Both the position numbers and the translations under genes were made by a program. From the NCBI RefSeq assembly GCF_026625865.1, contig NZ_CP113067.1, positions 124,001 through 188,000 of the forward strand: a stretch of DNA of 64,000 bases, given 5' to 3'. The notes beneath the pieces are model-generated. The model saw only the letters and a program-made list of their open reading frames with translations, was not told the DNA's origin and did not search any database. Every line of letters begins with the position of its first letter. Position 1 is the first letter of the stretch. This document shows, in pieces, positions 26,805 through 35,731 of the stretch. The DNA comes from Microbacterium sp. SL75. GTDB lineage: Bacteria; Actinomycetota; Actinomycetes; Actinomycetales; Microbacteriaceae.

Positions 26805-29800
26805 TCAGTCGGGGAGGTCGAGCGACTCGGTGGTCGCGTCGGGAGCGGCCGCGTCGTCGGGCGCGATGCCGAGCAGCTCCCCGATCCGCGAGGCCACGCC
26901 CGCAGGGTCGCTGTAGAGATCGAAAGCGTGCACCCGCACGTAGTGCCACCCGAGACGACGGAGGATCTGCGGGCGGAGGCGAAGGGTCTCGCGGAGCGAT
27001 TCGCCGATGGTCTCGGGGTCGCTCTCGGCGACGACGGCCTTGCCCTGGTATCGGGCGACGATGGGGAGCAGACCGCGGTAGTCGACGTCGACCTCGACGC
27101 CGAGGCGTCGAAGCTCGCGCGCCAGGGCGCGGGTCAGCGGGTCGGCGAGGTCTTCGAGCCGCATCTCGCGGCTCCGCGACGCCACGTTGCCGAGGATTCC
27201 CATCAGGGTGGCGGCACCGTGCTCGAGACGACCGTCGTCGAACGCCGAGGGACGAATGGACGACACGATCACCATCGAGCGCCGCGCGCGCGTCATACCG
27301 ACGGTGAGCAGCCGCTCGCCGTCGGGCGTCGACAGGTCGCCGAAGTCGCTCAGGACACGACCGTGGCGCGTGAGACCGAAGCCGAGCGAGAACACCACGC
27401 GGTCCCGGCTCTCGGCCACCGACTCTTCGAGGGTCAGGACGGCGAAGGGCTCCGCGGCATCCCGCGAGATGAACTCCGCGACATCGGACCGGCCGGCCAG
27501 TGCCGTCACGACCGAGGCGCGCACGCGCTCGGCATGCTTGCGGCTCGCGGTGACGACCATGAGCGACTCGGAGGCGCGGTTGACGGCGTGCTCGACCACG
27601 AGGGTGACCACGCGGGCGACCTCGGCATCGGGGCTCTCGACGGCGCCGCTGACGGGGTCGGGGGCGCCGACGCCGCCCTCGACGTAGTCGACGCTGAGGC
27701 TGCCGCGACCGAGGTACGACCCTGCCCACGGGAGCGAGACGATCTCGCCGCCGTAGAAGGCATCGTTGACCAGCTGCGAGAGGTCCTCGCCGCCCGCGCG
27801 GTAGCTGCGCGTGAGGGTCTCGACGGGCAGGAGCTCCGCGATGCGCTCGAAGACCGAGGTGCCGTCGAAGGGCACTTCGTCGGCCTCGTCGGGCGCGCCG
27901 ATGATCGAGGCACTGACCCGGAAGGGGGTGGGCTTCTGCACCACGGGGTCGCCGAACAGCACGACCTGGCGAGCGCGGCGCAGCGCCGGGGCCGCCTCCG
28001 CGAGGCACAGGGCCGCGGCATCCGCGATGATCACGACGTCGAACGCCAGGTCGGTCGGAACGTCGGGGACCTCGTACGGCGACGCGAGCCACACCGGCGC
28101 GAGCGTGCGCAGCAGGGTGGGCGCGGCATCCGACATCTCCTGCGCCGTGTGCAGGCCGTCTTTCAGGACGCGTTTGAGGGCGGCCGCTTCGTCGGCGTGG
28201 TCGACGATGCCGATACGCCACTGCGTCGCGAGCTGCGCGGCAAGGAGGGGGCCCGCGGCGGCGGCGTGCGCCTCGTCAACGAGCCGGAAGTCGCGCTCGA
28301 GACGGTCGACGACGCTCGTGTTGGCACCGAGCAGGGCACGATCGGTGCGAAGCAGGTGCTCGAGGGCCGACTGCCACCAGGCGAACTCGAGCTCGGCGCC
28401 GACGCGGTCTTCGGGGACGTGGCGCACCGAGAGCTCGACGAGCAGCTGCTCGAGGCCCAGACGGGCGAGCTCGGAGCGCAGCTGGGCGCGCTCGACGAGG
28501 TTGTCGAAGAAGGTGGATTCTGCCGCAAGGCCCGCGAGCGTGCGCACCAGACGCTGCACCGGGAGGGTGGCCAGGCGTTCCGAGCCCTGGCGGCCGAGGA
28601 TCCGGTCGAGTTCTCCGAGCAGGGCATCGGTGCGTTGCCACGCGACGTTCACATCGGCGAGTCCGAGAGGCACCTCGGGGGTCACGCCGGCGTCGACCAC
28701 GCGCTGCCACTCGGTGCGCTGCTGCTGGATGCGCACGAGCGCCTCGTACATGTCGGGCACGTGGACGCCCGGGCGCACGTACTCCTTCGACAGACGCTTG
28801 AGCCGGCGACGGTTCGGACCGCTCATCGCGGACGCGTCGCGGCGCGGCGAGTGCGCGTCGATCAGCTCGCCGAGGGGGCGCTCGAAGACACTCGGGCTGA
28901 AACGGTCGAGGGACTCGCGGATGCCCTGCAGCAGCTTCAGATACGACCCGAGCTCCGACACCGTCTGGAACGGTCGCATGCGCGTCTGCGCGATGAGCTC
29001 GTAGCCGCGCTCGAGCAGGCGCGGCACATCACTGGTGTGGAGCTTGCCGGCGAGGTCGTGCGCCGCGCGGGCGTCTTCGGTGCGCGAGAAGCTGACGCCG
29101 TACCAGGGCGAATCGTCGGGGCCGAAGCGGAACTCGCCGAGGCGTGCCGCCATCGCGAGGGCCCGGGCCGCGGCATCCCGTCGCCCGGCCAGACGCTCGA
29201 GGGTCGCCAGATCGAAACGGGCCTCGGTCGAGGGAGCCGGAGAGGTGGATGCCAACGACGTGAGCGCGCGGAGGATGTCGAGCGCCGAGACGCCCAGGGC
29301 CAGATGCGGCTCGGTCACAGCGGAGCGATAGTCGCGCAGGACCGTACGCAGGCGCACGAGCGCGTCGTCGATCTCGGCGACCTTGGGCTGCTCGGCCTTC
29401 TCATTGCGGCCGATCGCGCGAATGAGGTCGCGGCGGACGTGGTTCGGCGAGACGGCCAGCCCGGTGAGACCGACCCCGGCGAGACGGTGACGGATGCCAT
29501 CGAGCGTCGACCGACGAGCACTCACGACCAGCACGCGCTTGTTGTCGTGGACGAGCTGACCGATCGCGTTGATGACCGTCTGCGTGCCACCGGTTCCCGG
29601 GAGCGTGTGCACGGCGAGCGAGTGACCGGCGGCGATGCGCGCGAGGACCCGCTCTTGCTCGGCATCCGCATCGAGCAGGAGGGTGTCGGCGGCGGGGGTG
29701 CGCTCGTCGGGGCTCACCACCTGCGGGTCGTCGCGGCGGACCGTGATGCGCGCGCGATCGTCGGGGTGGCCGGCGAGCGCGTTCAGCAGCGTGTGATCGA

Positions 29801-30509
29801 GGTCGTGGGTGTCGCGGGCCATGCCCGAGCCGACGTCGGCGAAGGACGAGATCACCAACCGCGGGTGCACGACGAAGGTCGGCACGTGCGAGGTGAGGCG
29901 ACGGATGTGGTCGATGACCGGCTGCGGCTTGAACACGCCCTGGTCGTACGCCAGTCCCGCGAGAGCGGCGGAGTCGATCTGGATGCCGAGATGGGTGCGG
30001 AACGCCCGGGCGAGCTCGGGATTCATCACGAACGCGCCGTGCAGCTTCAGCTCGAAGTCGCCGTGGTGACGGCGGATCGCCAGCGGGCGGAGGAGCACGG
30101 GGGCAGACCACTCCACTCCCCCGATCTTCCACGCCGAAAGACCCACGGCGAGGTGCACGGGCTCGAGGCCACGGGCGGTGCGGAGCTCGACGTTCTTGGC
30201 CGTGATGCGCTCGGCGGCCATGCGCGCGGTGCGCAGAGCCACCTCGTCTCGGAAGAGATTGGAGAGCATGGTCGCTCGGCCCGTGATGAACTGCGGGAGG
30301 GAACCGGGGTGGGCCTTGGTGATGTCGATGCCCGCGTCGCGCGCATCGTCGAAACGCAACAGGGTCGAGCGCCCGCCCAGGGCCGCCGCCTCGGCGCGGA
30401 TGCGATCGCGTTCGGGGTCGGCCACGTGGCGAACCACGATGCCGGGTTCCGACAATCGCAGCTCGCCGGGATCGACGGACGACACCGTCTCGTCTCCGTC
30501 AGTGCCCAT
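26805..30509 (-). CDS. Large superfamily 1 helicase-like protein with degenerate P-loop
   Basis: About 1234 residues from ATG 30509; a longer frame reaches 30617. The N-terminal 270 residues have a DUF4011-like character (TRATMLSNLFRDEVAL, WSAPVLLRPLAIRR). The motif I region at residue 303-312 reads LPGTGGTQTV, with glutamine in place of the P-loop lysine. A VIIADAA motif stands where DExx is expected. The C-terminal part has TRARRSMVIVSS (motif VI-like). The last 100 residues (VEVDYRGLLPIVARYQGKAVVAES, then GWHYVRVHAFDLYSDP) look like a nuclease-like fold of the type at the end of such helicases. The role is probably in DNA processing; catalytic ATP use is doubtful. Confidence 0.7.
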   Translation of the reverse strand: MGTDGDETVSSVDPGELRLSEPGIVVRHVADPERDRIRAEAAALGGRSTLLRFDDARDAGIDITKAHPGSLPQFITGRATMLSNLFRDEVALRTARMAAERITAKNVELRTARGLEPVHLAVGLSAWKIGGVEWSAPVLLRPLAIRRHHGDFELKLHGAFVMNPELARAFRTHLGIQIDSAALAGLAYDQGVFKPQPVIDHIRRLTSHVPTFVVHPRLVISSFADVGSGMARDTHDLDHTLLNALAGHPDDRARITVRRDDPQVVSPDERTPAADTLLLDADAEQERVLARIAAGHSLAVHTLPGTGGTQTVINAIGQLVHDNKRVLVVSARRSTLDGIRHRLAGVGLTGLAVSPNHVRRDLIRAIGRNEKAEQPKVAEIDDALVRLRTVLRDYRSAVTEPHLALGVSALDILRALTSLASTSPAPSTEARFDLATLERLAGRRDAAARALAMAARLGEFRFGPDDSPWYGVSFSRTEDARAAHDLAGKLHTSDVPRLLERGYELIAQTRMRPFQTVSELGSYLKLLQGIRESLDRFSPSVFERPLGELIDAHSPRRDASAMSGPNRRRLKRLSKEYVRPGVHVPDMYEALVRIQQQRTEWQRVVDAGVTPEVPLGLADVNVAWQRTDALLGELDRILGRQGSERLATLPVQRLVRTLAGLAAESTFFDNLVERAQLRSELARLGLEQLLVELSVRHVPEDRVGAELEFAWWQSALEHLLRTDRALLGANTSVVDRLERDFRLVDEAHAAAAGPLLAAQLATQWRIGIVDHADEAAALKRVLKDGLHTAQEMSDAAPTLLRTLAPVWLASPYEVPDVPTDLAFDVVIIADAAALCLAEAAPALRRARQVVLFGDPVVQKPTPFRVSASIIGAPDEADEVPFDGTSVFERIAELLPVETLTRSYRAGGEDLSQLVNDAFYGGEIVSLPWAGSYLGRGSLSVDYVEGGVGAPDPVSGAVESPDAEVARVVTLVVEHAVNRASESLMVVTASRKHAERVRASVVTALAGRSDVAEFISRDAAEPFAVLTLEESVAESRDRVVFSLGFGLTRHGRVLSDFGDLSTPDGERLLTVGMTRARRSMVIVSSIRPSAFDDGRLEHGAATLMGILGNVASRSREMRLEDLADPLTRALARELRRLGVEVDVDYRGLLPIVARYQGKAVVAESDPETIGESLRETLRLRPQILRRLGWHYVRVHAFDLYSDPAGVASRIGELLGIAPDDAAAPDATTESLDLPD

Positions 30510-30711
30510 CACGGCACCGTCCTCAGCTCGCCACACACCTGTCAGACTAAGCCGGGCAGTGCGGGATCGTGCGCAGCGGGCCCGAGTTTCGCGGGAATCA
30601 GCGACACGCCGCGTCATCGGCTCTTCCTCCCCAGGGCGAGACTTCGCGGCATCCTCCCCCTTCGCGTTCGATCCGCCAGCACGGCCACGGCACGGTCACG
30701 AGGATGGGCGC

Positions 30712-31245
30712 ATGAACAGAGTCACCAGCACCGCATACGACAGCCCCGTCGGGCCGATCCTGCTGACCTTCGTCGATGAGGCCCTCGTTCGGCTTCACGT
30801 GTGCCACGACGGCATCGACCTCGCGCGCGCAGAGATCGCGCAGCGCCTGGGGATCGTGCCCGAGCCCGATGCCTCGGTCGGCCGGGGGCTCGTCGCGCAG
30901 CTCGACGAGTACTTCGACGGCGCGCGGCGGGCGTTCGACGTCTCCCTCGACTGGCGCTTCGTCCGCGGCTTCACCCGTGCGGCGCTCGAAGCGACCCGGC
31001 AGATCCCCTACGGGGAGGTGGCCTCGTACGGGGAGGTGTCGATGATGGCCGGAGCCCCGCGGGCCGCGCGGGCGGTGGGAACGGCCTGCGCCTCGACGCC
31101 CTTCTCGATCGTCGTCCCGGTGCACCGCGTCGTTCGCGCCGACGGCTCGATCGGTGAATACGGCGGGCACCCCGAGGTCAAGGAGTACCTGCTCTCGCTC
31201 GAGAGCGACGCGATGCTCGCCGAGACGCTGCTCACCTCGACCTGA
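30712..31245 (+). CDS. MGMT-like protein lacking the acceptor cysteine (alkyltransferase-like)
   Basis: 177 residues with the full Ogt/MGMT layout: an N-terminal ribonuclease-H-like part (SPVGPILLTF), IPYGEVASYGEV at about residue 98 (the DNA-recognition helix region), ARAVGTACASTPF and IVVPVHRVVRADG at 133-145. In active alkyltransferases the motif is PCHRV. Here the cysteine is valine (codon GTG at 31120-31122), so it cannot accept alkyl groups. Proteins with such a replacement (ATL, usually tryptophan) bind O6-alkylguanine and hand it to nucleotide excision repair. A similar role is inferred. It is monocistronic and ends at a hairpin. Confidence 0.8.
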   Translation: MNRVTSTAYDSPVGPILLTFVDEALVRLHVCHDGIDLARAEIAQRLGIVPEPDASVGRGLVAQLDEYFDGARRAFDVSLDWRFVRGFTRAALEATRQIPYGEVASYGEVSMMAGAPRAARAVGTACASTPFSIVVPVHRVVRADGSIGEYGGHPEVKEYLLSLESDAMLAETLLTST

Positions 31246-31274
31246 GCCCGAGTGGACGTCGGCGCCCGGGCACG

Positions 31275-31310
31275 ACGATGCCCGGCCCCGCCGCAGCGAG
31301 ACCGGGCATC
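31275..31310. terminator. Hairpin between convergent genes
   Basis: 10-bp inverted repeat (CGATGCCCGG at 31275-31284 with 31301-31310) between the alkyltransferase-like gene and the symporter stop at 31317. Confidence 0.55.
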
Positions 31311-31316
31311 GGTCGG

Positions 31317-32933
31317 TCAGTGGCTCGACGCCTTCTCGGCGCCGTAGCCGGTGAGGGAGCGGACGTCCATCTCCGCGGCTTTACGCGGGTCTTCCGGTGT
31401 GCGCGAGGTGACCGAACCGAGCCAGCCGAGGAAGAACCCGAGCGGGATCGAGACGATTCCGGGGTTGTTCAGCGGCCAGATCGCCACGCCCGTGTCGGCG
31501 AACACGCTCGTGGGGGTTCCCCAGAACACCGGCGAGAGGAAGATCAGCACGAGAGCCGAACCGAGACCGCCGTACATGCTCCAGACCGCACCGCGGGTGG
31601 TGAAGCGGCGCCAGAACAGCGAGAAGAGGATCGTCGGCAGGTTGGCCGACGCCGCCACGGCGAAGGCCAGGGCGACGAGGAACGCGACGTTCTGCCCCTG
31701 CACGCCGATGCCGCCGAGGATCGCGAGCACACCGATCACGATGACCGTGCGCCGCGCGACCTTGACCTCGCCGTCCGGGGGCACGTTCCCCTTCTTCACG
31801 ACGTTCGCGTAGATGTCGTGAGCGAACGAGGCGGCAGCGGTGATCGTGAGACCCGCCACCACCGCGAGGATCGTCGCGAACGCCACCGCCGAGATGAAGC
31901 CGAGAAGCAGCGGTCCGCCGAGGGCCAGGGCGAGCAGCGGAGCTGCGGCGTTGACGCCGCCGGGGGCGCCGAGGATCGTCTCGGCTCCGACCATCGCGCC
32001 GGCGCCGTAGCCGAGCACCAGGGTGAGGATGTAGAACAGCCCGATCAGCCAGATGGCCCACACGACCGAGCGACGCGCCTCTTTGGCGGTCGGCACCGTG
32101 TAGAAGCGCATCAGCACGTGGGGAAGACCCGCGGTACCCAGCACGAGGGCGAGGGCGAGCGAGATGAAGTCCCACGGGTTCTTGCCGTATTGCAGGCCCG
32201 GCGCCAGGATCGCATCGCCCTTGGGAGAGGCCGCGACGGCGCTCTCGAGCAGCGTGTTCAGGTTGAAGCCGTTGATCGCGAGCACCCAGACCGTCATCAC
32301 GATCGCGCCGCCGATGAGCAGGAACGCCTTGACGATCTGCACCCAGGTGGTTCCCTTCATGCCGCCGATGAGGACGTACACGATCATCAGGATGCCGACC
32401 ACGGCGACGACGATCGACTGACCGACGCGCTCCGTGATGCCCAGCAACAGCGACACGAGGCCACCGGCTCCGGCCATCTGCGCGAGGAGGTAGAAGAAGC
32501 AGACCGCGAGCGTGGTGATGGCCGCGGCCATCCGGACCGGCCGCTCCTTGAGGCGGAACGACAGCACGTCGGCCATCGTGAACTTGCCGGTGTTGCGCAT
32601 GAGCTCGGCGACCAGCAGCAGCGCGACCAGCCACGCGACGAGGAACCCGATCGAGTAGAGGAAGCCGTCGTAGCCGTTGATCGCGATGGCCCCGACGATC
32701 CCGAGGAACGACGCCGCCGAAAGGTAGTCACCGGCGATCGCGAAGCCGTTCTGCGGACCGGTGAACGAGCGGCCCGCCGCGTAATAGTCGGCCGCCGTCT
32801 TGCTGTTGCGACTGGCCCGGATGACGATGAACAACGTCACGGCCACAAAGGCGCCGAAGATCGAGATGTTCAGCACGGGATTGTTCTCGACGGTCTGCAC
32901 GGCCGCCTCGACGCTCGTGAGGATGTCGTTCAT
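31317..32933 (-). CDS. Sodium:solute symporter, cation/acetate (ActP) type
   Basis: 538 residues with about 13 transmembrane helices. SSS-family marks include AGRSFTGPQNGFAIAGDYLSAASFLG near residue 48 and VLIGGMKGTTWVQIVKAF near 170. The arrangement with an upstream DUF485 gene is that of ActP acetate permeases, so uptake of acetate, pyruvate or another short carboxylate is likely. The true start is ATG 32933, overlapping the DUF485 stop by four bases (ATGA). The open frame continues far upstream only by chance. A GAF-LuxR regulator is divergent from the pair. Confidence 0.88.
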   Translation of the reverse strand: MNDILTSVEAAVQTVENNPVLNISIFGAFVAVTLFIVIRASRNSKTAADYYAAGRSFTGPQNGFAIAGDYLSAASFLGIVGAIAINGYDGFLYSIGFLVAWLVALLLVAELMRNTGKFTMADVLSFRLKERPVRMAAAITTLAVCFFYLLAQMAGAGGLVSLLLGITERVGQSIVVAVVGILMIVYVLIGGMKGTTWVQIVKAFLLIGGAIVMTVWVLAINGFNLNTLLESAVAASPKGDAILAPGLQYGKNPWDFISLALALVLGTAGLPHVLMRFYTVPTAKEARRSVVWAIWLIGLFYILTLVLGYGAGAMVGAETILGAPGGVNAAAPLLALALGGPLLLGFISAVAFATILAVVAGLTITAAASFAHDIYANVVKKGNVPPDGEVKVARRTVIVIGVLAILGGIGVQGQNVAFLVALAFAVAASANLPTILFSLFWRRFTTRGAVWSMYGGLGSALVLIFLSPVFWGTPTSVFADTGVAIWPLNNPGIVSIPLGFFLGWLGSVTSRTPEDPRKAAEMDVRSLTGYGAEKASSH

Positions 32934-33283
32934 GAACGGCCCCCGTCCGCGCGCTCGAGCTCGACGCGCAGCGCCTCGGCGCCCGGGTCGAGGCGCCGGT
33001 TGGCGTAGGCCACGTAGCCCATGGTGATGGCGAACGTGGTGACGAACTGCGCGAGGCCCAGCACGAGCCCCACGGTGATGGCGCCCGACACCGGCTGCGC
33101 CATGAACTCCGGCGCGAACGACGACAGCAGAACGTAGACGAAGTACCAGACGAGGAACGCCACCGCGAGCGGGAAGACGAAGCTGCGCTGGCGCTTCTTC
33201 AACTCCCGGAACGGGGCGGACTCCTCGACCGCGATGTAGTCGACGCCGCCCTGGTGGGCTTCGTCGATGCGACGGTCCGTCAT
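32930..33283 (-). CDS. DUF485 membrane protein
   Basis: 117 residues with two transmembrane helices (about 36-58 and 70-95). The DUF485 pattern FRELKKRQRSFVFPLAVAFLV is followed by YVLLSSFAPEFM. These small proteins accompany ActP-type symporters and are thought to help them. It overlaps the symporter start by four bases. I prefer ATG 33283, which has AGGAGG upstream; a frame from 33301 adds six residues. Confidence 0.88.
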   Translation of the reverse strand: MTDRRIDEAHQGGVDYIAVEESAPFRELKKRQRSFVFPLAVAFLVWYFVYVLLSSFAPEFMAQPVSGAITVGLVLGLAQFVTTFAITMGYVAYANRRLDPGAEALRVELERADGGRS

Positions 33284-33423
33284 GTGGCCTCCTTGCCTCA
33301 TGAGTACGGCGCAACGCTGCGCCGAACGGCGGAAAAGTCCGGGTCGGCCGCTGCTTCCCCGGTGATAGGGTCGACGCTACGAAACGCGGCGACGAAGCCG
33401 TCACCCCCGGAAGTAGGTAGTGC

Positions 33424-34275
33424 GTGACTGCACACTCCACACTTCGAGACGATGCGACGCTCGTGTCGCACGCCGTCACCGAGCTCGCCCGTCGCACGCA
33501 TTTTCCCGTCGCTTTCGGCGGCCTGGAGCACGACGGCGCCGTCCACGTCACCACCATCGTCGGCGCGCGCACGCGCAGCATCGAAGGGCTCGTCGTGCAC
33601 GCATCGCGCGGACTCGGCGGTCGCGCGCTCGTCGAACGACGCCCGCGCATGACCCTCGACTACCGCACCTCACGCTCCATCACCCACGATTACGACCGCG
33701 CCATCCTCGGCGAGGGGATCGCGACCCTGTTCGCGGTTCCCGTGCTCGTCAGCGGGGCTGCGCGCGGCGTCCTCTACTGCGGGTCGTGGGCGCAATCGCC
33801 GGTCGGCGATGTCGAGGCGCGCCCCGCGTTCGATGTGGCCGGCGAGCTCGGCACCGAGCTGCGGGTGCGTGCCGAGGTCGACCGGCGCCTCGCCTCGACC
33901 CCCGGTCCCGAGGGCCGTCTCGGAGCCGGCGCCCGCGAAGAGATCCGCGAGAGCTATGCCCAGCTGCGCAGCATCGCGGCGACGGTCAACGACGACGAGG
34001 TACGGCGCCGACTCGAGGACGTCGAGGCGCGTCTCGCCGCCCTGACCGGGGACGCCGGTGAGACGGCATCCGATCCCGATATCCACCTCTCGCGGCGAGA
34101 GATCGACGTGCTCGCCTGTGCCGCGGTGGGGTCGACGAACGGCGAGATCGCCGCGTCGCTGCACCTGCGGGAGACCACCGTGAAGTCGTACCTGGCCTCG
34201 GCGATGGCGAAGCTCGACGCGTCCACCCGCCACGCCGCGGTGACCCGCGCGCGGCGCGCCGGGCTCCTCCCCTGA
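33424..34275 (+). CDS. GAF-LuxR transcriptional regulator
   Basis: 283 residues. An N-terminal GAF-like sensor (about 10-150) precedes a LuxR-type helix-turn-helix at about 220-280 (LSRREIDVLACAAVGSTNGEIA, then TTVKSYLASAMAKLDASTRHAAV). GAF-LuxR proteins divergent from carboxylate transporters in actinobacteria control uptake or CoA-activation genes, so regulation of the neighbouring symporter is likely. The GTG start at 33424 has only a weak upstream purine stretch. The intergenic 140 bases should carry its operator, but I see no clear palindrome. Confidence 0.82.
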   Translation: MTAHSTLRDDATLVSHAVTELARRTHFPVAFGGLEHDGAVHVTTIVGARTRSIEGLVVHASRGLGGRALVERRPRMTLDYRTSRSITHDYDRAILGEGIATLFAVPVLVSGAARGVLYCGSWAQSPVGDVEARPAFDVAGELGTELRVRAEVDRRLASTPGPEGRLGAGAREEIRESYAQLRSIAATVNDDEVRRRLEDVEARLAALTGDAGETASDPDIHLSRREIDVLACAAVGSTNGEIAASLHLRETTVKSYLASAMAKLDASTRHAAVTRARRAGLLP

Positions 34276-34390
34276 GAGCCGTCGAGGGGCCGGTGGGAAA
34301 ACCCTGGCAATGGTCGCGTGAGCTTGAGGACGACCGGGATTCTCGGCATCGTGGCTGATTCCTGTCGTCGATCAGAGAAGGAGAGTCACC

Positions 34391-34675
34391 ATGCTGACGC
34401 TCACCGAAGAGGCCACGACCGCCGTGAAGACCATCACCGCCCAGTTCCCGGATGCCGCCCAGGGCGGCGTCCGCATCGAAGGTGCGGGCTCCCCCGAGTC
34501 GCAGTTCGCGCTGTCGGTCGTCGACGGCCCCCAGCCGGACGACGCCGTCGTCGAGAACGCCGGAGCGCGCGTCTTCCTCGACAGCGATGCTGCGGCCGTG
34601 CTCGACGACCGCGTGCTCGACGCGCAGATCGACCCGCAGGGGTCGGTTCAGTTCGCCGTCACCAGCGCCGCCTGA
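34391..34675 (+). CDS. HesB/IscA-fold protein without cysteines
   Basis: 94 residues starting MLTLTEEATTAVKTI, as in HesB/IscA-type iron-sulfur assembly proteins, with the fold continuing through VRIEGAGSPESQFALSV. The family's three iron-sulfur-binding cysteines are all missing; there is no cysteine in the protein. It therefore probably has another, unknown role. GAAGGAGAG precedes the ATG. It stands alone and ends at a strong hairpin. Confidence 0.75.
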   Translation: MLTLTEEATTAVKTITAQFPDAAQGGVRIEGAGSPESQFALSVVDGPQPDDAVVENAGARVFLDSDAAAVLDDRVLDAQIDPQGSVQFAVTSAA

Positions 34676-34692
34676 GGCGCTTCATCGTGTGA

Positions 34693-34723
34693 ACGATGCC
34701 CCGGCCTCGTGCCGGGGCATCGT
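34693..34723 (+). terminator. Hairpin terminator
   Basis: 13-bp perfect inverted repeat (ACGATGCCCCGGC at 34693-34705 with 34711-34723, loop CTCGT) starting 18 bases after the HesB-like stop. No T-tract is seen. Confidence 0.65.
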
Positions 34724-34822
34724 CGCGTCCGGCGGCGGCCTCCGCGGGGGGCTCCCGCCTGCGAAATGGTCGCAGCTCGACGAGGGGTCTTCCGCGGTTC
34801 ACGGCCTCCCCCGCGCTCACCC

Positions 34823-35542
34823 TCAGCCGCGGAAAACGACGATCTCGTCGTTCGTCTTGTCGTAGACGAAGTGCAAAGAGGTGCCCGCGGGCAGATCCGT
34901 CGCGCGGATCTCCGCCGAGTCCTCGCTGAGCTGGAGCATGGTGTTGGCGGGAAAGACGCCGGCTCCGCACGAGGTCAGGAAGAACCGGCCGTCGTAGGAG
35001 AAGCCGCCCCCGGAGATGTCCAGCAGATCGGGTTGCCAGACCGTCATGCACTTCGCCGCATCGTCGCCCGTGTCGAACGACGCGTACGTGGCGACGCGGA
35101 AGCCCTCGTACTCGGCGTACCCCGTGGTGCCGCTGTTCACTCCCGGGGTGAGGACGCTCGGCACATCGAACGACGGGTCCGCCGCAAGACGTGCCACCTG
35201 CGTCGCCCCCGCCTGCAGCGGGTCGGTCTGGGTGCGCTGCACCACGATTAGCGCGGTCGCGGCGCACACGACGACGAGTACCGCCGCCGAGAGCAGGATG
35301 ACGCTCGATCGACGCAGTCGCGGCATCCGGCGCCTCGGAGGCGCCTGCGGCTCCCGCTCATCTTCGGGAGGGGCCTGCGGGGTTTCGGGCACTCGGTCAG
35401 CGGCGTCTTCGACGACGGCTTCTCGCTGCTCCAGTTCCATCAGGCGGCGCAGGGCGGCGGGGTCGGAGGAGATGTCGGCTCCGGGCGCGTAGGCCCTGCG
35501 GCGCAGCGCCGCGAGTTCGTCATCGTCGTCGATGCTCGTCAT
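34823..35542 (-). CDS. Hypothetical membrane-anchored protein
   Basis: 239 residues from ATG 35542. An acidic N-terminal cytoplasmic part (about 1-85, with YAPGADISSDPAALRRLMELE) precedes one transmembrane helix (about 92-112, SVILLSAAVLVVVCAATALI). The remaining 125 residues would be outside the cell. They contain two widely spaced cysteines (DDAAKCMTVW and LTSCGAGVFP) that could form a disulfide. The family is not recognised beyond being an actinobacterial exported protein. It is monocistronic. Confidence 0.65.
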   Translation of the reverse strand: MTSIDDDDELAALRRRAYAPGADISSDPAALRRLMELEQREAVVEDAADRVPETPQAPPEDEREPQAPPRRRMPRLRRSSVILLSAAVLVVVCAATALIVVQRTQTDPLQAGATQVARLAADPSFDVPSVLTPGVNSGTTGYAEYEGFRVATYASFDTGDDAAKCMTVWQPDLLDISGGGFSYDGRFFLTSCGAGVFPANTMLQLSEDSAEIRATDLPAGTSLHFVYDKTNDEIVVFRG

Positions 35543-35731
35543 GCCCCGATTCAATCAGGGTCTTCTCCGCCGTCGCGGCTTTCTCCGCCGAGGCCACGCT
35601 GATACGTCCGCCGAATCCTGGTCGGAGTGCGCTTCGCGGCCGGATCCGTTCGCGCGGGGTCGTCCTCGCCTCGCTCGCCGACCGCGTGGCCGGACCGTGC
35701 CTCGTCGGTTCTCAGCCCATCGTCGAACCCG

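Noticed and set aside
26589..30779. 1396-codon open frame on the plus strand opposite the helicase-like gene
   Set aside because: Composition is a mirror of the minus-strand gene, rich in Asp/Glu/Gly/His/Arg with no fold; it is an antisense shadow typical of high GC.
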